A DNA stretch of 64,000 nucleotides from Scandinavium hiltneri (GCF_024764835.1 NZ_JALIGE010000074.1:186001-250000); one strand, 5' to 3'. Shown: positions 16,125 to 25,235, numbered from the stretch's first letter. The notes: generated from the sequence alone by a model not told the origin. Numbers and translations are program-made.

Positions 16125-17396
16125 TTACCGCAAATGCTGTCCGGCAGCATACGCGGCAGGCAGGTCCAGACGCTGCCAGAATTGCTGATCCGGCGTAGTG
16201 CCGGAAAGCGGATACCCGGCGGGCAGCGCGGTTTTCACCATCAGCGCGCGGCGTTGTTGCGCCGACACGTTCGGCAACGCGCTTTCCAGCAGCACCTCCG
16301 CGCCCTGCGGCACCGTCAGCGCAGCTGACTCCCCTTTCTGCTGCGGCAAATTGTAGCTCAGGGTGAAGCGATAAAACGCCTGCATCGCCGGGTCGCGATA
16401 CGGGTCGTCTTTTCCATCGGTTTTGGCGCATTCCGCCAGCGTCGTGCCGCACGCTTTTGAAAGCGCCACGCGCATCTGGTCGCGGGCTTCATTGAACAAC
16501 GCCCGGTATTTCGGATCGTTGAGGTCATGCGCCACGTTGCTTTGCGCCACCATTCGTGAGCCCATCACGTCCAGCGGGTAATGTACGCCAAGCACAATGC
16601 GGGAGTATCCGTAGCGTGCGCCGCGCGTCACCAGCGCGTCGTAGCGTTCGGGGATCATCTGCGCCATCAGCAGCGCGTCGGTCACGCCGGTATTGGTATG
16701 CCCGCTCGGGAACGAGCCGCCGTCTGCGGTGTAAAGCTGATTGTCTTTCACTACCGTATCGTCGGGCACGAGGTGAATGGTGTTGCCCTGCACCAGGAAC
16801 GGTCGCGCGTAGTTGAAGTGTTTTTTCGCCGCGCCGGTACTGACCTCACTGGCTTTAATCAGCGCCGCCGCCTTGTTCAGTTCACCTTTGTCATAGGCGG
16901 TGATAAACGCCTTGCCCAGACGCGGCCCCAGCGCATCGCTGAGGAAATAGAGATAGCTGATGCCCTCGGCATCGGCCAGCGCCTGCTGACGCGTGGCCGC
17001 TGGCGCATCGCGGTTGATATCAGTCACCGTTTTCAGGTTTGCCGCTAGTGTGTCGGCGGGCAGCGAGCTGAACGCGGAAAGCAGCGCAATGCCCGCCTGC
17101 TGACGGGCTTTGGTCTGGAAATCATAACCGCTGGCCTTGAGCCACGCGGTATCCGCCTGAGTGGACGACTGCTTCGCTTTTTCCAGCTCATCACGTTTGA
17201 GCGTTGGTTCGCCGTTTTGCAGCACATGACGTAGCGCCGTTAGCGACTGGCCTTCCAGCGCATCAAACGCCTGACTGTTGGCCGCTGGCGTGACGGTCGC
17301 CGCCAACTGTGCCGCCGTGTTCACCGTCGCGTCTTTGGCCAGTGCGGGAAGCGCTAACAGCAGCGCGGCTGCGAGAAACGAATAATTTTTAGTCAT
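16125..17396 (-). CDS. Periplasmic PAP2-family (class A-like) acid phosphatase
   Basis: Predicted exported vanadium-haloperoxidase-like phosphatase. It has 423 residues, clearly longer than PhoN-type enzymes (about 250), because of an extra helical N-terminal part (about 25-140). A signal peptide spans about 1-20 (LLLALPALA). The three-part PAP2 signature is complete: K191...R198-P199, PSGH at 230-233, and S265-R266...H272-x3-D276. AGGA precedes the ATG at 17396. It sits alone between rlmJ (divergent) and prlC and has no counterpart at this site in E. coli K-12. Substrate is unknown; a non-specific phosphomonoesterase or lipid phosphatase role is inferred. Confidence 0.88.
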   Translation of the reverse strand: MTKNYSFLAAALLLALPALAKDATVNTAAQLAATVTPAANSQAFDALEGQSLTALRHVLQNGEPTLKRDELEKAKQSSTQADTAWLKASGYDFQTKARQQAGIALLSAFSSLPADTLAANLKTVTDINRDAPAATRQQALADAEGISYLYFLSDALGPRLGKAFITAYDKGELNKAAALIKASEVSTGAAKKHFNYARPFLVQGNTIHLVPDDTVVKDNQLYTADGGSFPSGHTNTGVTDALLMAQMIPERYDALVTRGARYGYSRIVLGVHYPLDVMGSRMVAQSNVAHDLNDPKYRALFNEARDQMRVALSKACGTTLAECAKTDGKDDPYRDPAMQAFYRFTLSYNLPQQKGESAALTVPQGAEVLLESALPNVSAQQRRALMVKTALPAGYPLSGTTPDQQFWQRLDLPAAYAAGQHLR

Positions 17397-17563
17397 TTTT
17401 TTATCCTGGATTCAATGAATTACCTTGCCGAATCCGACGCTAGCGCATCCGTTTGACACATTTATGACAGCGGGAATCACCGTCGCGCTCAGCATCAGCG
17501 GTAATCCACGGCAATCTGCGGTAAACTGTCGGCATCGTTTATTATTTCGGAACTCCCGTATCC

Positions 17564-18406
17564 ATGCTCAGTTATCGCCACAGCTTTCACGCTGGCAACC
17601 ATGCCGACGTCCTCAAACACACCGTTCAGAGCCTGATCATTGAATCGCTGAAAGAGAAAGAAAAACCATTTCTCTATCTCGACACCCACGCAGGCGCCGG
17701 TCGTTACCAACTGAGCGGCGAACATGCGGAGCGCACCGGTGAGTATCTGGAAGGCATCGCCCGCATCTGGCAGCAGGACGATTTACCGGCAGAACTTGAG
17801 CCTTACATCAGCGTAGTACAGCACTTCAACCGTAGCGGCCAGCTACGCTACTACCCAGGTTCCCCGCTGATTGCACGCCAGTTACTGCGCGAGCAGGACA
17901 GCCTGAACCTGACCGAACTACACCCGAGCGATTTCCCGCTGCTGCGTTCCGAATTCCAGAAAGATGACCGCGCCCGCGTGGAGAAATCCGACGGCTACCA
18001 GCAGCTTAAATCCAAGCTGCCACCGGCCTCGCGTCGTGGTCTGGTACTGATTGATCCACCGTATGAAATCAAAACCGATTATCAGGCGGTGGTGACCGGC
18101 ATCAACGAAGGCTACAAGCGTTTCGCCACCGGTACTTACGCGCTGTGGTACCCGGTGGTTCTGCGCACGCAAATCAAACGCATGATTAAAGAACTCGAAG
18201 CCACCGGCATTCGTCGCATTCTGCAAATCGAGCTGGCGGTACGTCCGGACAGCGATCAGCGCGGCATGACCGCATCGGGCATGATTGTTATCAACCCGCC
18301 ATGGAAGCTCGAGCAGCAGATGAAAAACGTTCTGCCATGGCTGCACAAAAAGCTGGTTCCGGCTGGCACCGGTCACGCCACCGTCAGTTGGATAGTGCCG
18401 GAGTAA
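17564..18406 (+). CDS. rlmJ: RlmJ, 23S rRNA m6A2030 methyltransferase
   Basis: SAM-dependent N6-adenine methyltransferase acting on A2030 of 23S rRNA. It has 280 residues, as in E. coli. The N-terminus MLSYRHSFHAGNHADVLKH holds family-specific His/Asn residues. The SAM-binding loop YLDTHAGAGRY lies at about 38-48, and the N6-adenine catalytic motif DPPYE at about 164-168. It is divergent from the PAP2 gene and lies about 70 bp ahead of gor on the same strand. Confidence 0.96.
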   Translation: MLSYRHSFHAGNHADVLKHTVQSLIIESLKEKEKPFLYLDTHAGAGRYQLSGEHAERTGEYLEGIARIWQQDDLPAELEPYISVVQHFNRSGQLRYYPGSPLIARQLLREQDSLNLTELHPSDFPLLRSEFQKDDRARVEKSDGYQQLKSKLPPASRRGLVLIDPPYEIKTDYQAVVTGINEGYKRFATGTYALWYPVVLRTQIKRMIKELEATGIRRILQIELAVRPDSDQRGMTASGMIVINPPWKLEQQMKNVLPWLHKKLVPAGTGHATVSWIVPE

Positions 18407-18476
18407 TCACAATCATCGGTGGAACCTATGGATTCCAGGTATACAATCGCGGCAATCAACGATTAAGGAAGAAGCT

Positions 18477-19829
18477 ATGACTAAGCATTATGACTACATC
18501 GCCATCGGCGGCGGCAGCGGCGGCATCGCCTCCATCAACCGCGCGGCAATGTACGGCCAGAAATGTGCGCTGATTGAAGCCAAAGAGCTCGGCGGCACCT
18601 GCGTTAACGTCGGTTGTGTACCGAAGAAAGTGATGTGGCATGCAGCGCAAATCCGCGAAGCCATCCACATGTACGGCCCGGATTACGGTTTCGATACCAC
18701 TATCAACCACTTCGACTGGAACAAACTGGTGTCCAGCCGCAGCGCTTACATTGATCGTATCCATACCTCGTACGACACCGTGCTGGGCAAAAATAACGTG
18801 GATGTCATCAAAGGCTTTGCTCGCTTCATCGATGAAAAAACTATCGAAGTGAACGGCGAAACCCTGACCGCTGACCACATTCTGATTGCCACCGGCGGCC
18901 GTCCGAGCCACCCGTCTATTCCAGGCGTGGAGTTCGGCATCGATTCCGACGGTTTCTTCGCGCTGCCAGCGCTGCCAAAACGCGTCGCCGTCGTGGGTGC
19001 GGGTTATATTGCGGTTGAACTGGCGGGCGTTATCAACGGACTGGGTGCCGAAACGCATCTGTTCGTGCGTAGACATGCGCCGCTTCGCAGCTTTGATCCG
19101 ATGATCATCGAGACGCTGGTTGAAGTGATGGCGGCCGAAGGCCCAACGCTGCACACCCACGCGGTGCCGAAAGCGGTGGTTAAAAACGCCGATGGCAGCC
19201 TGACGCTTGAACTGGAAGATGGCCCAAGCCAGACCGTTGATGCCCTGATTTGGGCGATTGGCCGTGAGCCAGAGACGGATAACGTCAATCTCGCGGCGAC
19301 CGGTGTGAAAACTAACGACAAAGGCTATATCGTTGTCGATAAATTCCAGAACACCAGCGTGCCGGGGATTTACGCGGTTGGCGATAACACCGGTGCAGTG
19401 GAACTGACGCCGGTTGCGGTGGCCGCAGGTCGTCGTCTTTCAGAGCGCCTGTTCAACAACAAACCGGACGAGCATCTGGATTACAGCAACATTCCAACGG
19501 TGGTATTCAGCCATCCGCCGATTGGCACCGTGGGTCTTTCCGAACCGCAGGCGGTTGAGCAGTACGGCGCAGACGCGGTGAAGGTGTATAAATCCTCCTT
19601 TACCGCGATGTATACCGCGGTAACGTCTCACCGTCAGCCATGCCGTATGAAGCTGGTGTGCGCCGGCCCGGAAGAGAAAATCGTCGGTATTCACGGCATC
19701 GGTTTTGGTATGGACGAAATCCTGCAAGGCTTTGCGGTGGCACTGAAAATGGGTGCGACCAAAAAAGACTTCGACAATACCGTCGCGATTCACCCAACGG
19801 CGGCAGAAGAATTCGTTACCATGCGTTAA
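18477..19829 (+). CDS. gor: Glutathione reductase
   Basis: Homodimeric cytoplasmic FAD enzyme that reduces oxidised glutathione with NADPH. It has 450 residues, identical in length to E. coli. The FAD motif IGGGSGGIASINRAA lies at the N-terminus, followed by the redox disulfide C42-x4-C47 in GGTCVNVGCVPKK. The NADPH-binding AVVGAGYIAVELAG comes next, then IYAVGDNTG for FAD, and the catalytic base H439 in AIHPTAAEEF. GGAAGAAG precedes the ATG. A GC-rich hairpin follows the stop. It is complete and expected to be active. Confidence 0.98.
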   Translation: MTKHYDYIAIGGGSGGIASINRAAMYGQKCALIEAKELGGTCVNVGCVPKKVMWHAAQIREAIHMYGPDYGFDTTINHFDWNKLVSSRSAYIDRIHTSYDTVLGKNNVDVIKGFARFIDEKTIEVNGETLTADHILIATGGRPSHPSIPGVEFGIDSDGFFALPALPKRVAVVGAGYIAVELAGVINGLGAETHLFVRRHAPLRSFDPMIIETLVEVMAAEGPTLHTHAVPKAVVKNADGSLTLELEDGPSQTVDALIWAIGREPETDNVNLAATGVKTNDKGYIVVDKFQNTSVPGIYAVGDNTGAVELTPVAVAAGRRLSERLFNNKPDEHLDYSNIPTVVFSHPPIGTVGLSEPQAVEQYGADAVKVYKSSFTAMYTAVTSHRQPCRMKLVCAGPEEKIVGIHGIGFGMDEILQGFAVALKMGATKKDFDNTVAIHPTAAEEFVTMR

Positions 19830-19835
19830 TCCATA

Positions 19836-19862
19836 AACCCTCCGCCGCTGGCGGGGGGGTTA
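19836..19862 (+). terminator. Likely terminator of gor
   Basis: GC-rich hairpin AACCCTCCGCC-GCT-GGCGGG...GGTT directly after the gor stop, with one wobble and an extra G in the 3' arm. It is followed only by a short T-rich tract (TTATTA), so termination strength is uncertain. Confidence 0.6.
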
Positions 19863-20000
19863 TTATCTCAATACCCTTCCCTTAATTTAATATTAGATAA
19901 TCTTCTTTTTCAGTCCGCACGATTTGTACCGTGTCCATAAATTGAATTACGTAACAATACGTGTCTGTCCAGAACAGCGTATTTTTATAAGGTTTGAGTG

Positions 20001-20252
20001 ATGAAAAAGTTCATATTCTCTGTGGTTACTGCGGCAATACTGTTGCCCGCTCTCTCTCTTCCCGCTCACGCGACATACCATAGCGAGAAGCGTCAGGAAG
20101 CCCGCTACACTCGCCAGGAGTCACGTACGGAAGGCCGTCAGGAAAAGCGAGATTGCGTCAGAGCAGACGACAAGAGCAACGCATCTTGCCGCCAGGATAA
20201 GCGTGAAAACCGCCGCGACGGCCGCCAGGATGCTCGCGACCAAAAATGGTAA
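20001..20252 (+). CDS. Small secreted Arg/Gln-rich protein of unknown function
   Basis: An 83-residue protein from the ATG at 20001 (AAGG 8 nt upstream; a GTG one codon earlier is also in frame). The N-terminus MKKFIFSVVTAAILLPALSL plus PAHAT is a textbook Sec signal peptide. The mature part of about 58 residues is highly charged, with repeated RQE/RQD/GRQ units (KRQEARYTRQESRTEGRQEK, then CRQDKRENRRDGRQDARDQ). Its only two cysteines are 11 residues apart and could form a disulfide in the periplasm. There is no hydrophobic core, so it is probably extended or disordered. I recognise no family. It lies between gor and a beta-lactamase-fold lipoprotein gene and converges with the latter. Confidence 0.75.
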   Translation: MKKFIFSVVTAAILLPALSLPAHATYHSEKRQEARYTRQESRTEGRQEKRDCVRADDKSNASCRQDKRENRRDGRQDARDQKW

Positions 20253-20258
20253 AGTGAA

Positions 20259-21425
20259 TTATTCGGGTGCGATATGCTTCAACAGTGCGTGCCCAATATA
20301 ATTACTCCAGTTAAAACTATTCTGTAACACCACCACCGCATTCTGGTTTTCTTTATCGAAACCGATATAGCTGGAATAACCGCCGATATATCCCACCTGA
20401 TAAGTAATTTTCTGCTGACCGTAGGTATCTGTTATCCAGGCAATATTGGCCGCTTCTTTTTCACGCGGGAAATAATCAACGCTGACGTCCGTAAAGGCTT
20501 TATTCAGCGCGGCGTTCTGCGTCGGCGAGAAATGCGCTCGGGTATATTCAATCAAATCCCGCGCATCACTATATAGACTCGCCGCACCGACCATATTATT
20601 GCTGAACTGCCAGTCCGGCGTTAATGCGCCACGCGCGATAAATTTGGGCTGATCGCCCGCATGGCCCAGCGCGCGCTGAGGGAAGGAACGCAAGCTTTCC
20701 GGATCAAAGCTCGAGCTTTTCATGCCCAGCGGCAGGAATATCTTCTGCCCGGCAAGCGTTTCAATCGACTCGCCAGTTTTGTATTTCAGGACATAGCCGA
20801 GGATGGCGTAACCAATATTCGAATAGCGCGGCTCATGCGTGAGCGGTGCACGGAAAGTGCTGAGGTAATTCAGTACGCCATCGCTGTCCAAATCCTGATA
20901 GAAATTCTCGCCGTCGCGCAGATAACTCACCAGATGCTCCAGCGACAGCAGATTCATCGGCTGACGCGGCAGGCCCGAGGTGTGCGTCACCAGCTGTAAG
21001 AGGGTGATTTTTTGCGCATCTTTGCTAAGCGGCGTTCCCGGCGGCAGCAACGTGGATAAGGTGTCATCCCAGTGCAGACGCCCTTCGTTCACCATCAACG
21101 TCACCACTTCGGCGGTGATGCCTTTGCTCAGGGAACCGAGGGCAAACAGGGTATCCGGCGTTATCGGGTAATGGTTTTTGGCATCGGTAATGCCATAACA
21201 ATAAAACGTCGGCGGGCCATTATGCTGAATGACGGCCACCACCATGCCCGACACCTGTTTGCTTTGCATATATTCGGTGACCAGCTCATTGACGGAAAGC
21301 ACCCGTCCGTTTTGCGCCACCTGCTTTACTTCACTGGAAGGCATATTCATTTGCGATAGCGTCCCGGCGCAGCCTGTCAGCAACGCAGATGCTATCAGGC
21401 CAGGGAGTATTAACCCTTTCAACAC
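20259..21425 (-). CDS. Beta-lactamase-fold serine hydrolase lipoprotein (class C / PBP-like)
   Basis: Predicted lipoprotein of the beta-lactamase/D-Ala-D-Ala carboxypeptidase superfamily, 388 residues. The lipobox LLTG-C19 predicts lipid attachment; residue 20 is Ala, so outer-membrane sorting is likely. The SxxK nucleophile motif is S98-L-S-K101. The second motif is Y201-S-N203 in PRYSNIGYAILGY, and a GYIGGYSSY stretch near residue 340 stands where the KTG/HxG motif lies. HTSGLPR at about 148-154 is typical of class C-like esterases and peptidases. It is not a known resistance AmpC, being lipidated with a different N-terminus. A role in peptidoglycan trimming or ester hydrolysis is inferred. 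It has no counterpart at this place in E. coli K-12. Confidence 0.85.
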   Translation of the reverse strand: MLKGLILPGLIASALLTGCAGTLSQMNMPSSEVKQVAQNGRVLSVNELVTEYMQSKQVSGMVVAVIQHNGPPTFYCYGITDAKNHYPITPDTLFALGSLSKGITAEVVTLMVNEGRLHWDDTLSTLLPPGTPLSKDAQKITLLQLVTHTSGLPRQPMNLLSLEHLVSYLRDGENFYQDLDSDGVLNYLSTFRAPLTHEPRYSNIGYAILGYVLKYKTGESIETLAGQKIFLPLGMKSSSFDPESLRSFPQRALGHAGDQPKFIARGALTPDWQFSNNMVGAASLYSDARDLIEYTRAHFSPTQNAALNKAFTDVSVDYFPREKEAANIAWITDTYGQQKITYQVGYIGGYSSYIGFDKENQNAVVVLQNSFNWSNYIGHALLKHIAPE

Positions 21426-21727
21426 GGACCTTCCCGTTTAATAAAGTGCATAATGCGTACAAATCGATGGAGGGCAGAACCATAACGATATTCATAATTG
21501 GTTGCAAAGTGAAAGCTCTGAAAGTGATAAATCAGCCATTCGCCTCGTTTTCATGGTTTTTTGCGTTAAAACAGCCAATTAGCATGAAATTACGGCCAGA
21601 AAAAAACATGTATACGTGACCACGCGCACGCTTTTGCACCCCGACATCGAAGCGAATGACTACGCTTAATAGAGTGCCTGATTTTTTTCCGGCTCCTTGT
21701 TTTGACGCTATCCGGAGGTTTTACCCT
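21426..21727. other. Divergent control region between the lipoprotein gene and treF
   Basis: About 300 bp, AT-rich, holding the promoters of the minus-strand lipoprotein gene and plus-strand treF. The strong ribosome site CGGAGG lies at 21713-21718, upstream of the treF ATG. A partly palindromic ACATGTATACGTG lies around 21607-21619. I cannot assign a regulator. Confidence 0.45.
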
Positions 21728-23380
21728 ATGCTCAACCAGAAATTACGCAACCCGGACACCGACGAAGCTCAGGCCATCGAGTCTGAACCTTCCTATCTCA
21801 CGGATCCGTGCGAATTAAAACTGGATGAAATGTTCGAGGTTGAGCCCGAACCGGAGATGATTGAGGGGATGCCCGCGTCCGATGCGCTGACCCCAGCAGA
21901 CCGCTATATGGAGCTGTTTGAGCGCGTCCAGTCGGCACGCATTTTTGCCGATAGCAAAACCTTCCCCGACTGCGCACCGAGAATGGACCCGCTGGATATT
22001 CTGATCCGCTTTCGTCAGCAGAAACGTCAGCCAGGTTTTAATCTGCGAACGTTCGTTGCGGAGCATTTCTGGCTGCCGGAAGACCACAGCGATGACTACG
22101 TTTCCGACCCCAACAAATCGCTAAAAGAACATATCGATTCCCTGTGGCCCGTGCTGACGCGCGAGCCGCAGGATCACATCCCCTGGTCTTCCCTGCTGGC
22201 GCTGCCGCAGGCGTATATCGTGCCCGGTGGACGCTTCACTGAGACCTATTACTGGGATTCCTATTTCACTATGCTCGGCCTGGTGGAAAGTGGCCGCGGG
22301 GATTTGCTCAAATGCATGGCCGATAACTTCGCATGGATGATTGAGCGCTACGGCCACATCCCAAACGGCAACCGCACCTATTATCTCAGCCGCTCGCAGC
22401 CGCCGGTGTTCGCCCTGATGGTGGAGTTGTTTGAAGAAGACGGCGTGCGCGGCGCGAAACGCTATCTCGACCATCTGAAAATGGAATACAGCTTCTGGAT
22501 GGATGGTTCTGGAAACCTGCTGCCGAATCAGGCGTGGCGACACGTGGTGCGTATGCCGGACGGCTCGCTGCTCAACCGCTACTGGGATGACCGTGATACG
22601 CCGCGCGATGAATCGTGGCTGGAAGATGTGGAAACCGCGCGTCATTCTGGCCGACCGCCGAATGAGGTCTATCGCGATTTACGCGCCGGGGCAGAGTCCG
22701 GTTGGGACTATTCGTCGCGCTGGCTGCGGGATACCACCCGTCTGGCGAGTATTCGCACCACGCAGTTTATTCCCATCGATTTGAACGCCTTTCTGTTCAA
22801 ACTGGAAAGCACCATCGCCAATATTTCCGGTGCGAAAGGCGATCGGGAAACTGAAGCTGAATTCCGTCATAAAGCCAGCGAACGTCGGGCGGCGGTGACG
22901 CGCTATTTGTGGGATGACGAACAGGGCTGCTATCGTGATTATGACTGGCGTCGCGGAGAACTGGCGCTGTTTTCTGCCGCCAGCGTGGTGCCGCTGTACG
23001 TCGGCATGGCGACGCATGAACAGGCAGATAAACTCGACAGCGCGGTGCGCACGCGGCTGCTGACTCCCGGCGGGATCCTCACCACCGAATACGACAGCGG
23101 CGAGCAGTGGGATTTTCCCAACGGCTGGGCCCCGCTGCAGTGGATGGCAATTCAGGGCTTCAAGCTGTATGGCAACGACGCGCTGGGCAATGAAATCGCC
23201 CGCAGCTGGCTGAAGACCGTGAACCACTTTTATCAGCACCATCAGAAGGTGATTGAGAAATATCACATCGCCACCGGAACGCCCCGTGAAGGGGGCGGCG
23301 GGGAATATCCGTTACAGGATGGCTTCGGCTGGAGCAACGGCGTGGCACGCCGCCTGATGGGCCTGTACGGCGAACCATAA
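21728..23380 (+). CDS. treF: TreF, cytoplasmic trehalase
   Basis: GH37 enzyme that hydrolyses trehalose to two glucose molecules in the cytoplasm, mainly when osmolarity falls. I start at the ATG at 21728 (MLNQKLRNPDTDEAQ), which has CGGAGG upstream and matches the E. coli N-terminus; it yields 550 residues (E. coli 549). An in-frame ATG 24 codons earlier is unlikely. The trehalase signatures PGGRFTETYYWDSYF and QWDFPNGWAPLQ and the Gly-rich GGGGEYPLQDGFGWSNG are intact. There is no signal peptide, so it is not the periplasmic TreA. Confidence 0.96.
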   Translation: MLNQKLRNPDTDEAQAIESEPSYLTDPCELKLDEMFEVEPEPEMIEGMPASDALTPADRYMELFERVQSARIFADSKTFPDCAPRMDPLDILIRFRQQKRQPGFNLRTFVAEHFWLPEDHSDDYVSDPNKSLKEHIDSLWPVLTREPQDHIPWSSLLALPQAYIVPGGRFTETYYWDSYFTMLGLVESGRGDLLKCMADNFAWMIERYGHIPNGNRTYYLSRSQPPVFALMVELFEEDGVRGAKRYLDHLKMEYSFWMDGSGNLLPNQAWRHVVRMPDGSLLNRYWDDRDTPRDESWLEDVETARHSGRPPNEVYRDLRAGAESGWDYSSRWLRDTTRLASIRTTQFIPIDLNAFLFKLESTIANISGAKGDRETEAEFRHKASERRAAVTRYLWDDEQGCYRDYDWRRGELALFSAASVVPLYVGMATHEQADKLDSAVRTRLLTPGGILTTEYDSGEQWDFPNGWAPLQWMAIQGFKLYGNDALGNEIARSWLKTVNHFYQHHQKVIEKYHIATGTPREGGGGEYPLQDGFGWSNGVARRLMGLYGEP

Positions 23381-23385
23381 CGCCG

Positions 23386-24972
23386 TTATCGAATGGCACT
23401 GTAAATGGCTGACTGAATAGTTAGCCATTTTTTATTTTGTCCATCCGGCGTGGCATCCGCGCGCAGCTTAGCCTGCGAAACGGTGTAACGCTGGCGTTCA
23501 ACCACTGCAGGCGTGGTGCAGAACGCCTGTAAATAGGCTTTGCGTACCGACGTTAACGACTCACCGTTGGATATCGCGTGGCTGAGGGAGCTGATAAACC
23601 GACGACACGGCTTTGGTTCATCCATTTGCAGCCGATAGCGCAGCAGCAGTTCCAGCACATCATCGTAGCGGAACGACTGAGCCTGTTCGGTCCACGCCAG
23701 TTGCCAGGTCATTCCCCCCTGTAAAAACAGCATCGTCACCTGACTATCGTTACGATCGATCGCTGCACGCAGGCTGTTGATATCCCAGCTTATCCCCATA
23801 TTCGCGAGCTTCTCACGCGGTGACGGGATTTCACGCTCCGGCGCATCCACTAACGCTTCACTCGCCTGCGCTGCCGATTGCGCAGGCGCCACGTTGTTAA
23901 ACATCCACAGCGCGGCGAACGCCATCACCAGCATCGCCACGCCGACGGCGCACCACAGCACCGTCGAAATCACCTGGTCCCGGTCTTCTGGGCTGCGTAC
24001 CGGCTGTTTTTTCGGCGGCTCGATATTCTCACGAACCGCCGAAACATCACCGCCCAGTGCCCGGTCTTTGCTGCGGGCATTTTCCCAGAAATGATGCAAC
24101 TCGTTGCTGTCCACCACCATAAAGGACGCCGGATTGACCCGGGTGCGGCCTTGTTCAAACGCGCGCTGCACCGGGCTGGCAATCTGTCGTTGATAGTTTT
24201 CAAGCAGCACCATTTCGGTCGTCGTCAGCGGACGATGCGCAAGGACGGCGTTACGCATCACCCGACAACCTTCCAGAAACGCATGCAGCGTGACGCGCTG
24301 CTCAGCCAGAAACGTCAGCGCCGACGCGGAGTTAAATAGCGCCGAGTAATGACGGGCAAACGCTTTTTTATCAACGATCAGCAGGGCTACATCGCTGAAC
24401 AACATGCCGGACAGAATATCCCCGGCGTCACTGTTCGCCAGCCACCGACGGACGCTGTCGGCGCCAAACTGCAGCTTGAGTGAATCATTCAGGCGTGTTG
24501 CATCGGGAAAGGCCTGGCTAATCAGCGCGTTGAGCGTCAGCGTCAGGGCGCGTAGCTGTCGCTGGGCCTGTTCCTGATGCGCATCACCCTCCTCGCCGGG
24601 TAAAGAATCAAATTTGAGACGCGGCTGCTGCTGACGCACAAATTCCAGCGCGGCGACAAAACGCAACGCCGCAATCAGCTGGTTGTCCGTTACCGCCTGC
24701 CCGCGTTCATAGACCGGGACCACCTGTTGCAGGTGACGCAGCTGCAATGTGAAATCGCTAATCTGCGCATCATTGAGATTAAGCCGCCGCGCCACGTTCG
24801 CCCAGCCGCCCAGATTCAGCCGGGCCTGCTCGAGCTGCTCAAGAAACCGGCGTGGGTCTTTCGCCTCAGCGCCGTGGACATTCAGCAGCGAGAGGATCTC
24901 GCTCGCCGCCTGGCGGATCACGCTCAGACAGTGCTCAAACTGGTCACCGGAATAATGCGATGCAGTATGCAT
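23386..24972 (-). CDS. Membrane-anchored HEPN-domain protein (STY4199-like family)
   Basis: A 528-residue protein, convergent with treF (5 bp between stops). From memory it corresponds to the family named after Salmonella STY4199. The HEPN signature is R240-N241-AVLA-H246 in GCRVMRNAVLAHRPL, preceded by a helical region (about 1-235). This RNx4H arrangement is the catalytic motif of many HEPN ribonucleases. A single transmembrane helix lies at about 336-359 (VISTVLWCAVGVAMLVMAF...). Beyond it, about 170 residues look helical and repeat-like (DINSLRAAIDRNDSQVTMLFLQGG resembles an ankyrin-type unit). AAGGA precedes the ATG. No antitoxin-like partner is visible beside it. The function is unknown; a membrane-tethered RNase or nucleotide-binding stress protein is possible. 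Confidence 0.75.
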   Translation of the reverse strand: MHTASHYSGDQFEHCLSVIRQAASEILSLLNVHGAEAKDPRRFLEQLEQARLNLGGWANVARRLNLNDAQISDFTLQLRHLQQVVPVYERGQAVTDNQLIAALRFVAALEFVRQQQPRLKFDSLPGEEGDAHQEQAQRQLRALTLTLNALISQAFPDATRLNDSLKLQFGADSVRRWLANSDAGDILSGMLFSDVALLIVDKKAFARHYSALFNSASALTFLAEQRVTLHAFLEGCRVMRNAVLAHRPLTTTEMVLLENYQRQIASPVQRAFEQGRTRVNPASFMVVDSNELHHFWENARSKDRALGGDVSAVRENIEPPKKQPVRSPEDRDQVISTVLWCAVGVAMLVMAFAALWMFNNVAPAQSAAQASEALVDAPEREIPSPREKLANMGISWDINSLRAAIDRNDSQVTMLFLQGGMTWQLAWTEQAQSFRYDDVLELLLRYRLQMDEPKPCRRFISSLSHAISNGESLTSVRKAYLQAFCTTPAVVERQRYTVSQAKLRADATPDGQNKKWLTIQSAIYSAIR

Positions 24973-25082
24973 CCGTTTTCCTTCTCACAAGGCAATGATT
25001 CCCCTTGCCGATTGCAGGGTTTTATTTTTAGTTTTAAACAGTTAGAACATAGGTTACGTCATCACCTTGTCTGTTAATCGCG

Positions 25083-25235
25083 CTATAAAACGGCAAAAAC
25101 CCCCGGAATAAATACGATGATAAAACTGGCGATGCCCAGCGAACTGACTTTGGGGCTTTCTTTGTCGAAGCTATGCGGGGTCCAGGTGAGCATATTCTCA
25201 AAGCGTGGGGGTTTGGTCCGGCTCCCGGCCTCCAT
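25083..25235 (-). CDS. Possible small membrane protein, 50 residues
   Basis: A short frame ending in TAG at 25083. From the ATG at 25235 it reads MEAGSRTKPPRFENMLTWTP, then HSFDKESPKVSSLGIASFII and VFIPGVFAVL. An internal ATG at 25193 would give 36 residues. The C-terminal 18 residues form a clear hydrophobic segment after a polar, basic N-terminal part, consistent with a single-pass small protein. Ribosome sites are weak for both starts. The open frame continues upstream through the heptamer repeat as PAPGSRL units. It lies just downstream of the SDR gene on the same strand. I recognise no family. Confidence 0.35.
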   Translation of the reverse strand: MEAGSRTKPPRFENMLTWTPHSFDKESPKVSSLGIASFIIVFIPGVFAVL

